Assembly (NCBI GenBank): GCA_012295275.1
Contig: CM022670.1
Location: 25,796,744 to 25,860,743, forward strand
Reading direction: 5' to 3'
From: Chrysomallon squamiferum
Lineage: Eukaryota > Mollusca > Gastropoda > Neomphalida > Peltospiridae
Length of the DNA stretch: 64,000 nt
Below the pieces are notes generated by a model. That model worked only from the letters and a program-made list of their open reading frames with translations, was not told the origin of the DNA and did not search any database. The position numbers and the translations under genes are program-made. Shown in pieces: positions 36,761-51,320 of this stretch (positions are counted from its first letter, which is position 1; each line of letters begins with the position of its first letter).

Positions 36761-37440
36761 TTTGTCTGTATTTTAATATCTTTCAGAATTATTCCATCAC
36801 AGAAGCACAATTCATGCTGCCGTCCTTTACAGTACATGTCATTACAAAGCCGTGAAAAAATATATATTATATCCACTTCCTTTAAAAAAATAATTTTTTT
36901 TTTTTTTTTTTTTTATAAGTTACAAATATCAACTCATTATTATGTTCAGTGCTGTAACAGTAATTGTATAAGCTGGTAATAATCACCGAAGTTACGACAA
37001 ATCGTTAATAAATCCGGCGAGAGAAGCCCTCCTTGCCGCAGAAGCCGTATAAGAACAAACGTCTTTAGAGAAAGTCGTAACGGGTATACCGTGATCCCGC
37101 TATGTAGCAGAAACTGTTAAGCTCCGTCATCAAAATAAACTACCCATGACATCTCATCTTACCCCAGTACATTAACTGTCGTTTCTTAACGCTTGTGTGC
37201 AAGCAGGGGTAACGGGATGATTCTCCCGACGAGAGAGAACGGCTTCGTTACCCGTTTGTTGTGTGCGAGTCGGTTTTTCGCGAAATGTTTAACAAAATAC
37301 CCACAAAATGCTTTATTCACTTCTTTTTTTCTTTTTTTTTCAATGTTTTTGTGTTCACATCTGGACAGTTGTTATGAAGGTGCCCGGCCATACAAGATAT
37401 AAAAGTGATGACCGTTCTTCTTGAATGCTTTGTGGTCGCA
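36761..37440 (-). promoter_or_regulatory. ovo: Presumed 5' UTR and promoter region of the ovo gene
   Basis: The sequence upstream of the ovo start codon is GC-richer than its surroundings from about 36990 to 37420. A poly(A)/poly(T) patch lies at 36890-36914. A TATAAAAG at 37397-37404 faces the + strand, away from ovo, so it is not the ovo TATA box. No transcription start can be fixed from sequence alone. Confidence 0.35.
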
Positions 37441-38426
37441 GTGAAATTTATTCACTGAGACAGTGTACGAATTTGTATGTAAAAATCTTCTTTTTTTTCT
37501 ATTTTTTTTTTTTTTTTTTGAAATAGTAATTATAACAGCTAGAGAGGAACAATAACAACAAGAGGAAAATAACAGCCATGAAAAACCTACAAATAAGAAT
37601 ATTCATGGTTGTGCTTGTTGATGGATTTATGTGTGTGTTTGCGGGGCGATATGTTTCCCTGTATCTTGCACTCACAGAAAAAAAAAAAGGGTAGAGAAAA
37701 TGGGTGAATGATTGAGAGACTAAGAAAGAGAGAGAAACTGAAATAGATAGATGTTCATAGAATGAGTTAAGGAGTGAGAGATATTTTTTCTTCTTTTTTT
37801 CCATATGTTTTAGCCACTGTTTTTATAAAGAGTGGATAACGTTTTCTTTTCGAATTCAACAGGTTTATAAATTGATGTTTTTTGAAAAGAGATGACTAAT
37901 AATCTATCTATAAAGCATCTTGAAACGGAATATCATTTAATATGCAAATAATAATATGTGTCATAAAATGAAATAAAATTTTTACAACATTCATAAAATG
38001 TATATTAATCTAATACCCGCCATGCATTATAAAATTTTGAATTAATTATGAATATATCAATACCCACACACACTCCTTTAACGATCTTGTCTAAAATAAC
38101 CGATGGATTACATTTAACATACATACATATGTACATACATATACATACGTACTTAAATACGTTCACAGATACATACATACATATACAGTATTTATACATA
38201 CACAAAGACACACTCAGACATATGTACACATATACATAAATTAATATACAATTACACACAATAACTATAATCAATATGGTGAAGTCATAAATGAATGAAT
38301 ATGAACTTTTTAAATAGCAAATAAATATAAAAACTGCATATCCTGTATGCATAATGCATATAGAAAATGAAAGACGAAATAAATTTTAAAAAAGAAATCA
38401 GCATTCATATAAAAAGGTTTATTTTA

Positions 38427-38440
38427 AGAGAGAGAGAGAG

Positions 38441-38520
<80 letters not shown>
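38427..38520. repeat. (GA)n microsatellite, ~94 bp
   Basis: A GA tract with one GC interruption near its start. Confidence 0.95.
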
Positions 38521-38522
<2 letters not shown>

Positions 38523-39962
38523 GAAAAGAAAAATGCGCTGTCATCTCTTTATAATCATTTTTAAATTATAACAGGTCTTTTGCGTGCACGGTTTTTAAAT
38601 CCCCTATTACCACCCATTTTCTTTCAACTTGGTCTGCCCACCTGTTAGAGGCAGGTTTCAGCCTTGCTTTAGTCAACAGGTATCAGTAACGTTAACTGGA
38701 TTTTTTCTACGAGCGACACTCGACCTTTTCGTTGCACGAATATTACCGTTTCGTTTGTGGTTTCATTACAGAAACTAAACTCCATCAATAAGTGGATGTA
38801 GCTTTCTTTGAAACAAATATGTTAACGGTATCATTTTGAATTACCGTATCAAGTTAGCGTGCTTAAAACCGATTAAGATTCTGCCAGTTGCTTCTGCCAC
38901 GCAACCTGTTCTGTTTCAGTTGCTTGTTTGTGACTAAGAATGAATGGGGGTACAGAATAAAACGATACAACGGAATTAAATAAGCTATGGTTTTTTTTTT
39001 TTTTTTTATAAGGAATGTTGTATTGCTGAATCTAACCATAACACTGTAATTCAGTTTTCTATTTAAACTATTTCCCTAAAAATTCTGTTTAAACTATCGT
39101 CCTTGTAAACTGTAATCAATAAAATTTTGTATTTATTCAAGCACTATTCTAATGCACAGCTTTTATTACTGAGTTGTTAAAATCGATGATTTTCCTATCA
39201 GGTATAATTTTCACACTTATGCTAAACACTGCAGGTTATTTCTGAGCAATGCCTATGTAAATAACTATTACCAGATAAATGGAAACGATCAGCTTGTTTA
39301 ATTCAGTGTTGTCTTGAACAACTGAGGTACAGTGCTAGTGCTATGTCTAAATTCATGTATTACCAATCAAACGAAACCATCAGGCATGACATTCTGTTCA
39401 CGTTACTTATTCATTTGCCGTCCGTTGCAGCAGTGTCTGTGTCCGTAGCCTTCAAATGTTCCATTTTAAGATAGTGAAAGACGATTTGATGATCTGAAGC
39501 CAACACCTGACAGACAAAACAAGGTGACCCGATGAATTCTTTAAAGGAACTGATTCGAAAGACGACGAGTAAACAGCTCTTGTAATTGTTTTTCTATAAT
39601 TTAGCTTCAAACAGAGTCAAGATGCGCTTGAACGCACAAATATCAATCATTCTCTCTGGCCATCCAGCACGGTCGATTAGAAGATTAAAATATTCAAAGA
39701 AAACGGAGATAAAGATTTAACCCGTATGTATCTGATAGCGGTTCAAGCGGCCGCCTTCAAAGATGAAGACGTGGTTAAGTTATTTTGGTTAAGGCAGTTC
39801 AGTCTGTATGTGTTTGATTAATCGCTTTTCTTGTTCGGCCTGGTTTTCTTTTCAAACATAAACAGTTATGAAATATAACATTCTTCACAAAAATAAAATA
39901 CAGAAAATGTATCATGCCGTGTCTTTATCTATTTTTGTGGTTCGATATTTTCTTCACTTTTG

Positions 39963-40069
<107 letters not shown>

Positions 40070-43000
40070 TGTTCTAAAGTTATTGTTAGCGATGATTTTT
40101 AGAATGAAATTCACATTATTCTGAAAATTAAATTCTGCACCATAAAGGCCTTTTCTTCTCTCCCCCTGGAAAAAAACTGAAGAGAGGTGATTGAAATAAA
40201 AAAGGAATGTGACAAACTGTGTGGGTGTCACATTATTCAATCTGCAACCTAAAAGTTACTAATTTTACAAGCACACGTTTTATTGATATGCAGCAATTTC
40301 AACAATCTGGGTAAATGTGATGTGATTAAAGATGTATCTATTCAGTTACAAAGTCATTAGGCTGCATACCATAACTGCTGGATCATGATAAAATATTCAG
40401 CTCGCTGTAGATTATGTTCGTCGTTAACGGTTTTATTATAACATCATATATTATAAGAAATTCATTCACGCTATAAAATATTTTTGAAAAAAAAAAAATT
40501 ATTTTAAAAATAAAGTCAAAAAGACGAAATCAAATGGAAAGCCACAAGAGCAGTAGAAGTTTGACATTATTCTTTTTTGTACAGTTCTTATAATATTCAT
40601 TTTCAGCTGCTGAGCACGATCATAAAGAAAGATATATGCTTGGTCTTTTGGGGTTGTTTTTTTGTTGTTTTTTTTTTTTTTTTTTTTTTAAAGAGTGGTG
40701 TCTGAAATACCAGTGTTTGAAAACAAAGACTGAAAAGTTCATCCAGTAAGAAGATGATCCTCAGTGACGTAATCTGATCAGTTTAATGCTCATTTTAACG
40801 GGATTTTACAGAAACTGTAACAAACGTTTTATGTTTGTCTTCTTGTGTGGTTTCTCTGAGTAAACAATTTCAGTTATGTTAATCCTGACGACAAAACGTT
40901 GGTCATACAGCCGAAATTCTAGCTCAGCTAGCAATTTTTTTTATACATACATACATATATATATTCTCTCTGACGAAATCCTCTCCTCCGTGTTCGCCGA
41001 TCACTTGATGCTTGGGCGTCGCGTAGCTTTGAAAAGGAGGGAAATTGCTGGTACATTAGAGCGACGTGATTACACACGATACAGATCTTTGACACAAGCA
41101 GCAATAAAAGCAATTCTCCGTTCGGTGAAATCTCGGAGATAAATTGTTAAGAATCACGAAAAGATGCAACTCGATATATGATTTATCTCAGAAATTTCGT
41201 TTGAAACTGTTAGTGTTTCTTTGTGCCCAGTCCATCACTGAATGCTTCAGTCGCCCCGAGCATTCATTTTGCGAATTTGGCCAATCTAGGCTTTCTTTTG
41301 GTCAACGAAAATCACATGTCAGACGACACCGTCTCAGCCACGATAAACTATCCAGGATTAAAATATCTCTATCGTCTTTTCCAGGGTAATTCAATATATT
41401 TAATAACTGGTTGTGCTCACCGTTAGGATGTTAGCACTTTTTTAGTCCACTTTTTTTTTCTTCTTCTTTTAAAAAAAAAATACAATGCTAGTACAGTTGT
41501 GGGTTTGTTTAGGTAAGCCCTCTGTGTTTTCTGCTGGATACGTGCTGGCTTTAAACATACAAAGAGTCATCTCTTCGTTAACAAAGAAATCGTCTCAAAA
41601 TTTTGTTTATCCAAGACTGAAACATCCAGAATGTGATATTGCATAATTTTATTTTACCCATGGATTCTCATACATTTCTTGTATGAGTCAAAAGTGTGGT
41701 TTTAAAAAACATAATAATTGTGTAATATATATATATATAGACACGTTATTTATAGCACCTTATATATACTACAGGTGAATGATAAACATTAACGTTAGTA
41801 CTAACAGGATAGAACTGAAATACAGAAGCATTGGTAACAATAGCTACATTGGTGGTAGTATTGTTAGTATAAATGTTATAAAGATGTATACGTAGCAGCA
41901 GTTGTCGTGGTGTGGTGATATAAATAGTGAAGATGTTGAGAGAAGCTGTAGTAGATTCATAAATTAAATCTCACCTAAAATATATGTATTAATTAGCTGT
42001 TTATTAATTTGTCCGCCGGCAGTAGGTACCAGTCCATACATAACACACTTGTTTTAAATCTTCTGTTAGAAACCATGGAAACCAATTACCTATTAAATTC
42101 ACTGATTAGATCATGTGTGAATAAATGAATGAATTAGTTAATGAATGAAGAAAGGAATCAATAAATAAGTGAACGAACACATGGACGAATAAATGAATGA
42201 ACGAACGAATAAACATCACCTAATCCGCTGTCTTCTTATTCGTAACATTTCTAATCACTGCGTTATTTATTCCTGCATGTAGAACTGTTATCTAACTGTC
42301 ACGGATAATACAGAAACACGTTAGCATGTAATTGTTACACAACACTAATCTGGCGGAGTTCATTGCACTTTTAGTTTGATAATAGCTGGATCTTAACGAT
42401 GGAGTATACATGTGTGGGTGTCCATGTGTCTATATAATATAAATATATATATATATATATAGTCAATTATGCTTTCATATATATATATAAGTACATTTGA
42501 CAATGTCAGACTGTAGTTTTCAAGTTCAGTAAACCGTAGAAACATAACAGTGGTAGAAAATAGACATGACATTTATAAATAAAATATTCTAAATAAATGA
42601 GTAAATGAACGGTTAGCTTGTGCAAATATAATCATACCTTTTTGTAAAAAGCTGACGTTAAATAACACAGATTTTATCAAAAAGGCTTGCTTGTAACTGC
42701 ACCAAACTTCAAAAATATATTTACGATTAACGTTTCTATCTAGACCAAGTGGAAATTTTCTCGTATTGATTTAAACACATTAAAATATGTAATATTGATG
42801 CACGCAACATCAAGTTTAATCGAGTTTCTTGTTCTTCTTCATATTTATTTTTTTTCTTCTTCTTCTTCTTCTTCTTTTTTCCCACACTGCAAACAAACAT
42901 GCAGGTAATCGCAGCGTGATAGTTCAAGCGGTGTTCTTTCGTGTGTTTATTGCTGTCCGCAGGGGGTACACATTTACCTTCTTTACTTTCGCAATACCGT

Positions 43001-43082
43001 CATGCACTGCGCCCACTGCATACAAACTGTTACAGCCTTCCGTTGTGAAAGAAATATTCTTTTTAAAAAAAAAAAAAAAAAA

Positions 43083-43121
<39 letters not shown>

Positions 43122-43916
43122 GCTTATACATCATGAGTGTCATGTTTGGCGAAATGGGTAGTTTTAACATATCAATTAAACTTTCCCGTATTTTGCATTT
43201 TTCAGCTTTCACACTATTCAAGTTTATCTTGTAAAAACCTGAAAAAGAAGGATTACGAAAGAGATGACAATTTAATCCACGTTTTAAGACCGTTACCGAG
43301 ATTATTCGTTGACATCAGACCCCGTTAAACATAACAGCTGGTGAGTGAGCGAATGAATTAATAATGAACGAACGAAAGAATTAAGGAACGAACGATGGAT
43401 GAATGAATAAAAGACAAATGCATGGTTGAAGGGACCTAAAAATGAATAAATTTAATGAATTGCTATTAATGATACTGCAGACATATTAATATTAAAAGTT
43501 ATTTGATGTCATCCACACTTTTTTTCTTGCATATTCATGATATGAAAAAATAAACCCTCTGCTGTTACTGTACTAACATTTTTACCGATTTACACAAGGG
43601 ACATTTTATATGCAGCTGGATTAATATCAGGAAAAATAATTTCAGTATTACGTCACTGCCTCCTAATTTAGTAACACCTTTAATGAAATTCAGTCTAGAA
43701 ATTGTTTCACTGTCGTTATAGTAGAGTTTATAATGTATATTACTGTATTGTGATGATAATGGTTGATGAATATGAATATGATGATGATGAAAAAATAACA
43801 ACAGTAATAATAATTAAATATTTTTCTTAATATCGTTTCATTAAGTACTTGACATAACAGAAGAAAATAAAAATAAATTAATTCGATTTTTGTGTTTTCC
43901 TTTCTGGATAAATAAT

Positions 43917-43919
<3 letters not shown>

Positions 43920-43972
<53 letters not shown>
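43920..43972. repeat. (AAT)n microsatellite
   Basis: About 17 perfect AAT triplets. Confidence 0.95.
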
Positions 43973-43973
<1 letters not shown>

Positions 43974-44792
43974 TAATCTAAGAAATGACAAAATAGATAA
44001 AAACCTGTGTTCATCGTGATCTTTATAAATTAATTTTAATTTTTTTATTTTGACTGTTTTTACTAAAATTATCATTAAAAAATTAAACAGCTACAACCAT
44101 CTTCTTCGTGACAAGCTGATTATTTATTTAATTTTATTTATTTTTATTTATTTATTGTTTTTTTTTGTTTTTTTGTTATTTTGTTATTTTCTTCTTTTTT
44201 TTTTTCTTCTTTTTTTTCTTGTTATTGTTCTTTTGTTACTGTTTCTATTCATTATTTTAATTGTTATTTGGTTAATTAAGTTTGTTAGTTTTTTATTAAG
44301 GATTTGGATGGCTATATAATAAGAAACTATATAAAACAGATTAATGTCGGGAAAACAAGCAGTTTTACGTTGCCGTTCTAGAACTACTCGTAAATAAAAC
44401 ATTCTTTTTTATTTTAAATAAAATAGCCCCCATAATAGTGAAGAAAAAAAAAAAAAACATTCTCTAGTTGCTTTTTTATAATATCTTGCATCGCTGACGT
44501 TTCAGTGTAACATGAAACATAATATTGTTTTCTAATCGTGTCACATTTTAAATTTAAATTTGCATTAAATCAATTTACACACGTATGTGAAAAATCTTTT
44601 TCTGCGTTGACTTTTTTTTTTTTTTTTTTTTCTCCCCTTGATAATATAATGAACACAGTTTGAAAAAGTAAAAAAAAAAAAAAAATAAAAAAAGGTGTTT
44701 AATTTGGAAATTGATTTCACTTTGAAGCTCAGAAAATCAGAGTTAATAAATATCTAATGTTTTAGGAGAGAAACGGGATGGGTGAACGGCTA

Positions 44793-44824
<32 letters not shown>

Positions 44825-47039
44825 CAATATCATGCGGAAGTAATTTTTTTTTATTTTTTTTTTAATTTGTAATTTTGGAGAAATTTTGTTTGGTATTAAT
44901 AAGGAAGGAATTTCGGGCGTTCATTGTTGTTCTTGCTGTTCTTGATTTGATTTTGTTGTTGTTGCTTTTTAATTAATAGACAAATAAACTAATTATTAAT
45001 TAATTAATTAATTAAAGAAACAAGTGCTTTTTTCCTGCGGGTTTCTTTTGTTGTTTTTATGTTGTTCTTTTTTTCATGGTATTATTGATGTTTGTTTGTT
45101 TGTTTTGTGTTGTTGGTTTTTTTTGGGTTTTTTGTTGTTTTGTTTCCAGAAAGTATCAGCTTTAAAATACACCAGTAACTGCAAATAAAACTAAATTTTA
45201 AAATCAACATTAAAACATTTGATTCCTATCCAAACATATTTTCAACATACATGTATTTTTATGTTGCACTGAGCTTGAGTAAACATGAAAGAATGATGTG
45301 TTTATATGTGTATGTATGTATGTGCTAAAATACTAGAAAAGTAATTTTTTTTTTTTTTTAAAGTGAATAAAGATTGGGGTGCTGACTGTTGTAAGCTTTT
45401 CATCACGCCAGTCGTAAAAATAAATCTGCCACAGTCGTTGTAACTTGCCTCTGAGTCATAGAACTAACGAAGCCTACATGATTATATTGTTGGGACAACG
45501 GAAACCCAAATACTCCACCATTAAAAATAAGCCAATTGTTGTACACCGCGTGTCTTGTAGCGGGGCAGGAGATGTATGGCTGGGTGGTGAATAGACAATT
45601 GTAGAAAATATACTTATTATTCGTACTGAATGACAGTTATTGAAATTTCTGAACTGTTATAAACTGTCTGCGTCTTCTCCCTGTTCACATACATCATACA
45701 TTTTCTCCTTTTCATTTCTTTTTCTTCTCGAATATACTTAATCTTGTTATCGTGAATCGTTTTTTTTTTTTTTTTTTTTTTTTTTATCGGCTGTCGAGTT
45801 TTTTCTTCTTTTTTTTTTTTTTATAACGGTTTTTAGGTGAGTTTGCTTTTTACACTGTGGGGTGATGTTGACGTTTCTATTTTTTCTGCTTTTTTTTCCT
45901 TTATTTTTTTTTTTAAGTACTTTTTTAATTATTATTATTATTATTATTATTATTGTTGTACTCGTTGGAAGGAATGTTTTTTAAAAAAGCAAAGGGTTTT
46001 TTTTGTTTTTGTTTGTTTGTTGTTGTTGTTTTGGTATATTGTGCGGGGTGTATATTATCATTTCTTTCTTTTACGTTTTATCTTTGTTTCGGGGAATATT
46101 AAATTACTCTTGTTGCTCTTACATTTATTTATTTATTTATTTACTCATTCAGTCGTTTATATTATTATTGTAACTGATAGTTTGTTATAAATGTTGCTGG
46201 GTTTTTTTTTCGCCGTGTTATTTTAGTCAAATTTCCACAAAACCGAAGCCTAACAAATAACAGAAATAATTTTTAATTATTTTTCGCGACTTGAATTAAT
46301 TTCAGAATTCTGTATACCAATGACCACCTGCAGATCCAGCTCGAACGCGAAGAATGGCCAAGCATCTGGTTCTGGGAACGTCAGTTTATAATTGACTGGA
46401 AAGCCACGGATAGTCGTAGCATTTTCTGTTTTCCTTTCTCTAATAAAAGTAAGGGAATCTCGTGTTCTGTTTACATGGATTACTTCTCGTGATAGGATAT
46501 TTTATCTTGCTCTTGTCCTCAGATACGTCTTTACTGTAAGGTGGATAAAAAAAAATAAAAAATAACAAGTCGACGGGTATCTCAATTTTCACGCTTGGTG
46601 CGCACGCGAAATCTGGTTGTTGTTCGTTAGCACGTGTTTTGGGGATATCTTATGTTGCAGATAATGATTAACGTATTTGGTTAATCTCTGAATTTAAGAA
46701 AGAATTGCAATTGGTATTAATAGAATTTCTGAAATTTACGATTATGATGATGATGATGATGATGATAATGATGATGATGATGATGAATAATAATAACAAA
46801 AACACCACTACAGTTACTACTAAATAAAATCAACAAGAATAACAACAAAATATTATTAGTATAAATAAGAAGAAGAAGACGAATGAACGAATGGATGGAT
46901 GAATGGATGGATGGATGGATGGATGGATGGATGAATCTAATGAAAAAGCGCGAAACCTTTTGTCTTTATAGAAATGTTTCATCAGTCTTTTTCTTTTAAC
47001 ACTAGGTTCTCGGTCAGATTTATGGTAGTTGATTCATTA

Positions 47040-47430
47040 TCAATATTCTTGCAGTCGATTCTCGAATAATCTTATTTCTGTAGATTCTTTATTAGTCCTG
47101 TTGCAACATATTCTCGATTGCAGTGTAGTATATTTTCGATTGGTCTTATTTTAGTATATTATCGATTGGTCTTATTGTAATTTTCAATTGGTCTTCTTTT
47201 AGTATATTCTCGATTGATCTTATTGCAGTATTTTCGTAACTGGTCTTATTGTAGTGTATTCTCGATTGGTCTTATTGTAAAACATTCGTGATTGGTCTTA
47301 TTGTAAAACATTCGTGATTGGTCTTCTTGACTGGTTTTATTGTAGTATATTCTTGATTGGTCTTAATATAGCATATTCGTGACTGGTCTTATTGTAGTAC
47401 ATTCTCGATTGATCTTATTATAGTATATAT
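47040..47430. repeat. Minisatellite, 26-28 bp unit, ~14 copies
   Basis: Imperfect tandem copies of a unit close to TATATTCTCGATTGGTCTTA followed by TTGTAG. Two adjacent copies (about 47275-47320) are almost identical (AAAACATTCGTGATTGGTCT), which points to recent local homogenisation in an otherwise degenerate array. Confidence 0.85.
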
Positions 47431-48670
47431 ATTTGTCATTCGTTAAACTGTAATAGCAGATATAAAAATTATATTATCATTAATAGTAACTGACTAGCTC
47501 GAGACTCCATATCAACTGTCTTAGTTCAGATAGTAACTGTCGATAACTATTAATTGTAAGTAATTAGACTGCTGACTAGCTGACAACTAATAATACATCA
47601 GTGTTATTCAAATACTCTTAATTCGTTACACAGTCTCAATCCGAACCTTCTAACATTACTACTTGACGTTTTTCCTGTAATATTTGATTAATGATGTTCA
47701 AATTAAACTGCTACAAAAGGAAAGCTTAGTTTTGAAAAACACAGGAGAAAACGTATTAAACAAGGAAGTAAAATTTACTCTTGCACCACGCTTAGATGGC
47801 CCTATAGTACTGCTCGGGCATCCTGAATGAAAATTACAGCTGCATACTTTTTATAATAATAGAACATATAATACGTTAAACAAATTATACTGTTATATCA
47901 CACACTTTGGATGTATACAATGGAAGATTTGACTGAATAATTTTGTTTATTTCAAAGATAATATGCAATTCAGTGAAGTAGTAAAAACTATTTTTACTTT
48001 AGAAAAGAAACCCGACTCTGCAATCCTTCTTCTGCACGGAAAGGAAACCACTCAAGCACTGAACGCGATTTCATATTTAAAAATTTATTTTATTAGTAGA
48101 AGTATGAAATTACTTCCAGACGTATTCTCTTCTTTATTCTCTTTTTCTTCATGTATTTTTCTTCTTTCTACTTTAAGTCTTTTATCTTTAGCTTTTTTTT
48201 TTTTTTTTTTTTTTTTTGGTGTTTGCTGGCTTTTGGATTCTTTTCATCATTACAATTAATTTGCTTATTTGATGCAGTTTATATTTTCTATGTTTATTTT
48301 TAATGTATTTTTTTTTATTATTATTTTTTTTTTTTTTTTCGTTTTGTTTTCCTTGTCGTTGTTATTGATATCGGTTATACGATGAACATCCAAAGGATGT
48401 TATCACCGAAAAAACAACAACAAAAAAAACATTTCTGTTTCATCTATTTTTTTTTTTTTTTTTTTTTTTTTTCAGGAGATGAATATTTGAGAAGGGTATA
48501 AAATAACAAGCAGCTTGCAGAAATAAACAGGGGTTTTGTGTGTAAACAGTATTAAAAATAATCCAAGAAGAAAAGGACGAACATTTGACAAGTAAGTGTG
48601 TTTGAATATGTTTGTATATATATATATGTGTGGGTGTGTGTACAGAAACATACCTAAAAATAACAATGAT

Positions 48671-48675
<5 letters not shown>

Positions 48676-48754
<79 letters not shown>
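48676..48754. repeat. (CT)n microsatellite at the end of dispersed repeat copy 2
   Basis: A perfect CT tract of about 79 bp directly next to the dispersed repeat at 48755-49007; on the - strand it is the repeat's GA tail. Confidence 0.95.
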
Positions 48755-48760
<6 letters not shown>

Positions 48761-49007
48761 CAATTTGAATTTCTTTAGCTGTTTGGATGAACATAACAGA
48801 TAACAGATCGATGGACAGTGTAAAAGAAAGTCGGACTGATGGACACTGACTGAAGAAGATTATTAGCATCAGTTTCTTTACATTAGTTTCGTCAGCAAGA
48901 ACATTTGCCCAGATGTCTTCCACTAAAGAAATCTGACGATCTGGTAGAACGAGCTCACAGCGGGAGTCCAAGAGGCCATCTTTTCAAATGGCCAGTCAGA
49001 TGTCATG
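48755..49007 (-). repeat. Dispersed repeat with GA-microsatellite end, copy 2
   Basis: The counterpart of 23996-24263 in opposite orientation. The open frame on the - strand reads SRCELVLPDR and LADETN. As in copy 1, the conserved part stops where the GA tract starts. Confidence 0.7.
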
Positions 49008-49859
49008 TTGCTGAACGGAGGTGACAACCCGAGGCAATACCTGATCTTATAAATAAGACTTCATATCCTTTTTTTATGGCTATGTGTCATTTACTGTTTA
49101 CTTCATCGCGGCAGGTGTGTCCGTCTTATCCTTGTTACAAACATATTTACGACACCATTAAGATGTCTGTAGGTATTCTTCTAGTAGCGCTTCCATTCTC
49201 TTATCACCTTTATTTGTTTTGGTCAAATGTCAAACCACAAATATCCGATGGTGTTGATTTCCTGTCTGTGCTTAGAGATGGCGAGATTTCGTTATTTTGT
49301 TTTCTTTATTAAAATATTATTGTTCGTCTCAAATATACACATAATGTTTTCATGTGGTATTTCATACAATACCACAAACAGATGGGCAGTAAAGTAATAC
49401 GTAGACAAACAGATGTACAAGTATATTGTATTAACGCATGTGACGCCTTTCTGAAAATGTTCAAATAAATATATTCTCGTTTTGCTTTGTTTTTTGTTTT
49501 TTTTTTTTTTTTTGTTTTTTTTATTCATTATTTCTTGAGTACCAACATTTCTGTTGTTTTCTTTTATCAGTTATCTTTAACTTTCTAATTTTTTTTATTT
49601 TTTTATTTATTCTTTTTTTTTTTTTTTCTTTTTTTTTTTTACACTTTATTTTTTAATGTTGGTTACATATTTGTTCCATCACTGTAAACCATATGTTAAA
49701 GAATATGATCAGAGACATTAACACAGTACATACTCCATCCAATTTGACAATGATACGTAATACAAGAGAGAACATCGCCCATAAAAATTGTTTATTTAAA
49801 ATGTTCGTCTAACCAGGGACAGATACATTTACATTAAATTACCATCCATGATTACTAAC

Positions 49860-50039
49860 CTTTATAACCAATTTTTCAAAAAAAAAGTTATTCCATGGAC
49901 AAGGGTTAATCTTCTTCATTATTCTGTTTCTCTGGTCGCCTGTATCAGAAGAATGCCTGCCAAACGGTGGTGTTTCGAGTAGATTGGTGACAGTAGCAGA
50001 TACAAGCGAACTCGATACTATAATAAGTAGGTAAAGCAT
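49860..50039 (-). CDS. Tentative first exon of a small secreted protein
   Basis: ATG at 50039 opens 60 codons ending at a GTTAGT donor in phase 0. The start, MLYLLIIVSSSLVSA, is a good signal peptide with an Ala cleavage site, followed by TVTNLLETPPFGRHSSDTGD and a later NPCPWNN. A Gly-Arg after PPF could be an amidation and cleavage site of a peptide precursor, but this is inference. I find no second exon I can join. Confidence 0.3.
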
Positions 50040-50141
50040 AAAGTAATAGTACAAATACCATAGGTCCTGTTGCCTTTTTCTATTTCTTTTCTTGTCTCTT
50101 TTTAAAAAGTATATCCCGTGCCCCGAGGCCGTTTTGGCTCG

Positions 50142-50241
50142 ATGAATTTCATCCGCGAACTTAATGTTAGAAGTCTGAAGCACCTCTTCATGTTATCTCT
50201 GTTTTCTTTTATCGCTGTAACCATTCTTTATGGCTTGACAA
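50142..50241 (+). CDS. Tentative first coding exon of a type II membrane protein
   Basis: ATG at 50142 opens 33 codons ending at a strong GTGAGT donor (phase 1). The sequence is a short basic head, MNFIRELNVRSLKH, followed by a hydrophobic stretch (LFMLSLFSFIAVTILYGL), the form of a signal anchor as in Golgi glycosyltransferases or sulfotransferases. The upstream T-rich tract ending AAAAG at 50110 could be an acceptor. No downstream exon is evident before the receptor gene, so the call is weak. Confidence 0.3.
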
Positions 50242-50399
50242 GTGAGTACAGCAAAGTAAAGATGAAAACAAACATTCAGTGTAAAGTAAATTCTAGAAAT
50301 CTGAGCATTACGATGTATGTGAAAAAAGAAAAAGATTTATTTTCTTTCTGTTCAGGTGTCCAGTTAGTGTAACAGCTTATATAAAAATAGACACAAACA

Positions 50400-50483
50400 C
50401 ACACACACACACACACATAGACATATAAACATCATACACAAATAGATACACACATACATACCTAATTATATACATATACATAC

Positions 50484-50516
<33 letters not shown>

Positions 50517-50648
50517 GTTAAATTCATAGTTACGTATATACATACATACTTAATTACATTATCACACACAGGCATTTATACATACACCCACACAAATATA
50601 ATGTATATACACAGAGTTTTTTCTTTTTTAATTGTTTGTTTTTGCTAT

Positions 50649-50727
<79 letters not shown>

Positions 50728-51261
50728 CATAAATCGCACTAGGACACAAACAGAAAGAAAAAACAATAGATTCTAAAACACAATGAATACACACACATGT
50801 ATAGATACATACATAAATATATATAGACAGAAAGATAGATCTAGATCAAGATATAGATACAGATATATGGGGCTGTTTATATAATGTTATGTAGCTTTTT
50901 CAGATGATGTTTTTATTTATTAATTTTTTTTTTACGTATATATTGTTATGTTTCCATTAGCACCCATTATCACAAACACGATCTTTACCACCCAAGTAAT
51001 CCTGAATTTAAATACATAACATATGCATATGAATTAATATAACAGCAATGAAAGTAGTAAAAAGAAATTATAACAGTAACAATATTCGTAGATGTTTTGC
51101 AATGATAAACCACATCATGAAACCTGATGCAAGTCTTTATTCATCGCTACCCTCCAAGCATACCTTATATAATATTATTATAATGTAACCAGTATAAAAA
51201 GAACCTGTTATGACATAACTAACAAAACAGGAAGACTGAAATACCAAACATAGGTGGAGTC

Positions 51262-51320
<59 letters not shown>

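Noticed and set aside
37206-37250. Inverted words GGGTAACG and CGTTACCC
   Set aside because: An 8-bp stem with a long loop in GC-richer DNA could arise by chance; no known element fits.
40876-41142. 88-codon + strand frame with a basic C-terminus
   Set aside because: It begins in AT-rich sequence and runs through an ATAC tract; no supporting splice site or family resemblance.
46340-46385. Possible first exon on the + strand, MTTCRSSSNAKNGQ, ending at GTCAGT
   Set aside because: Short, low information and without a downstream exon.
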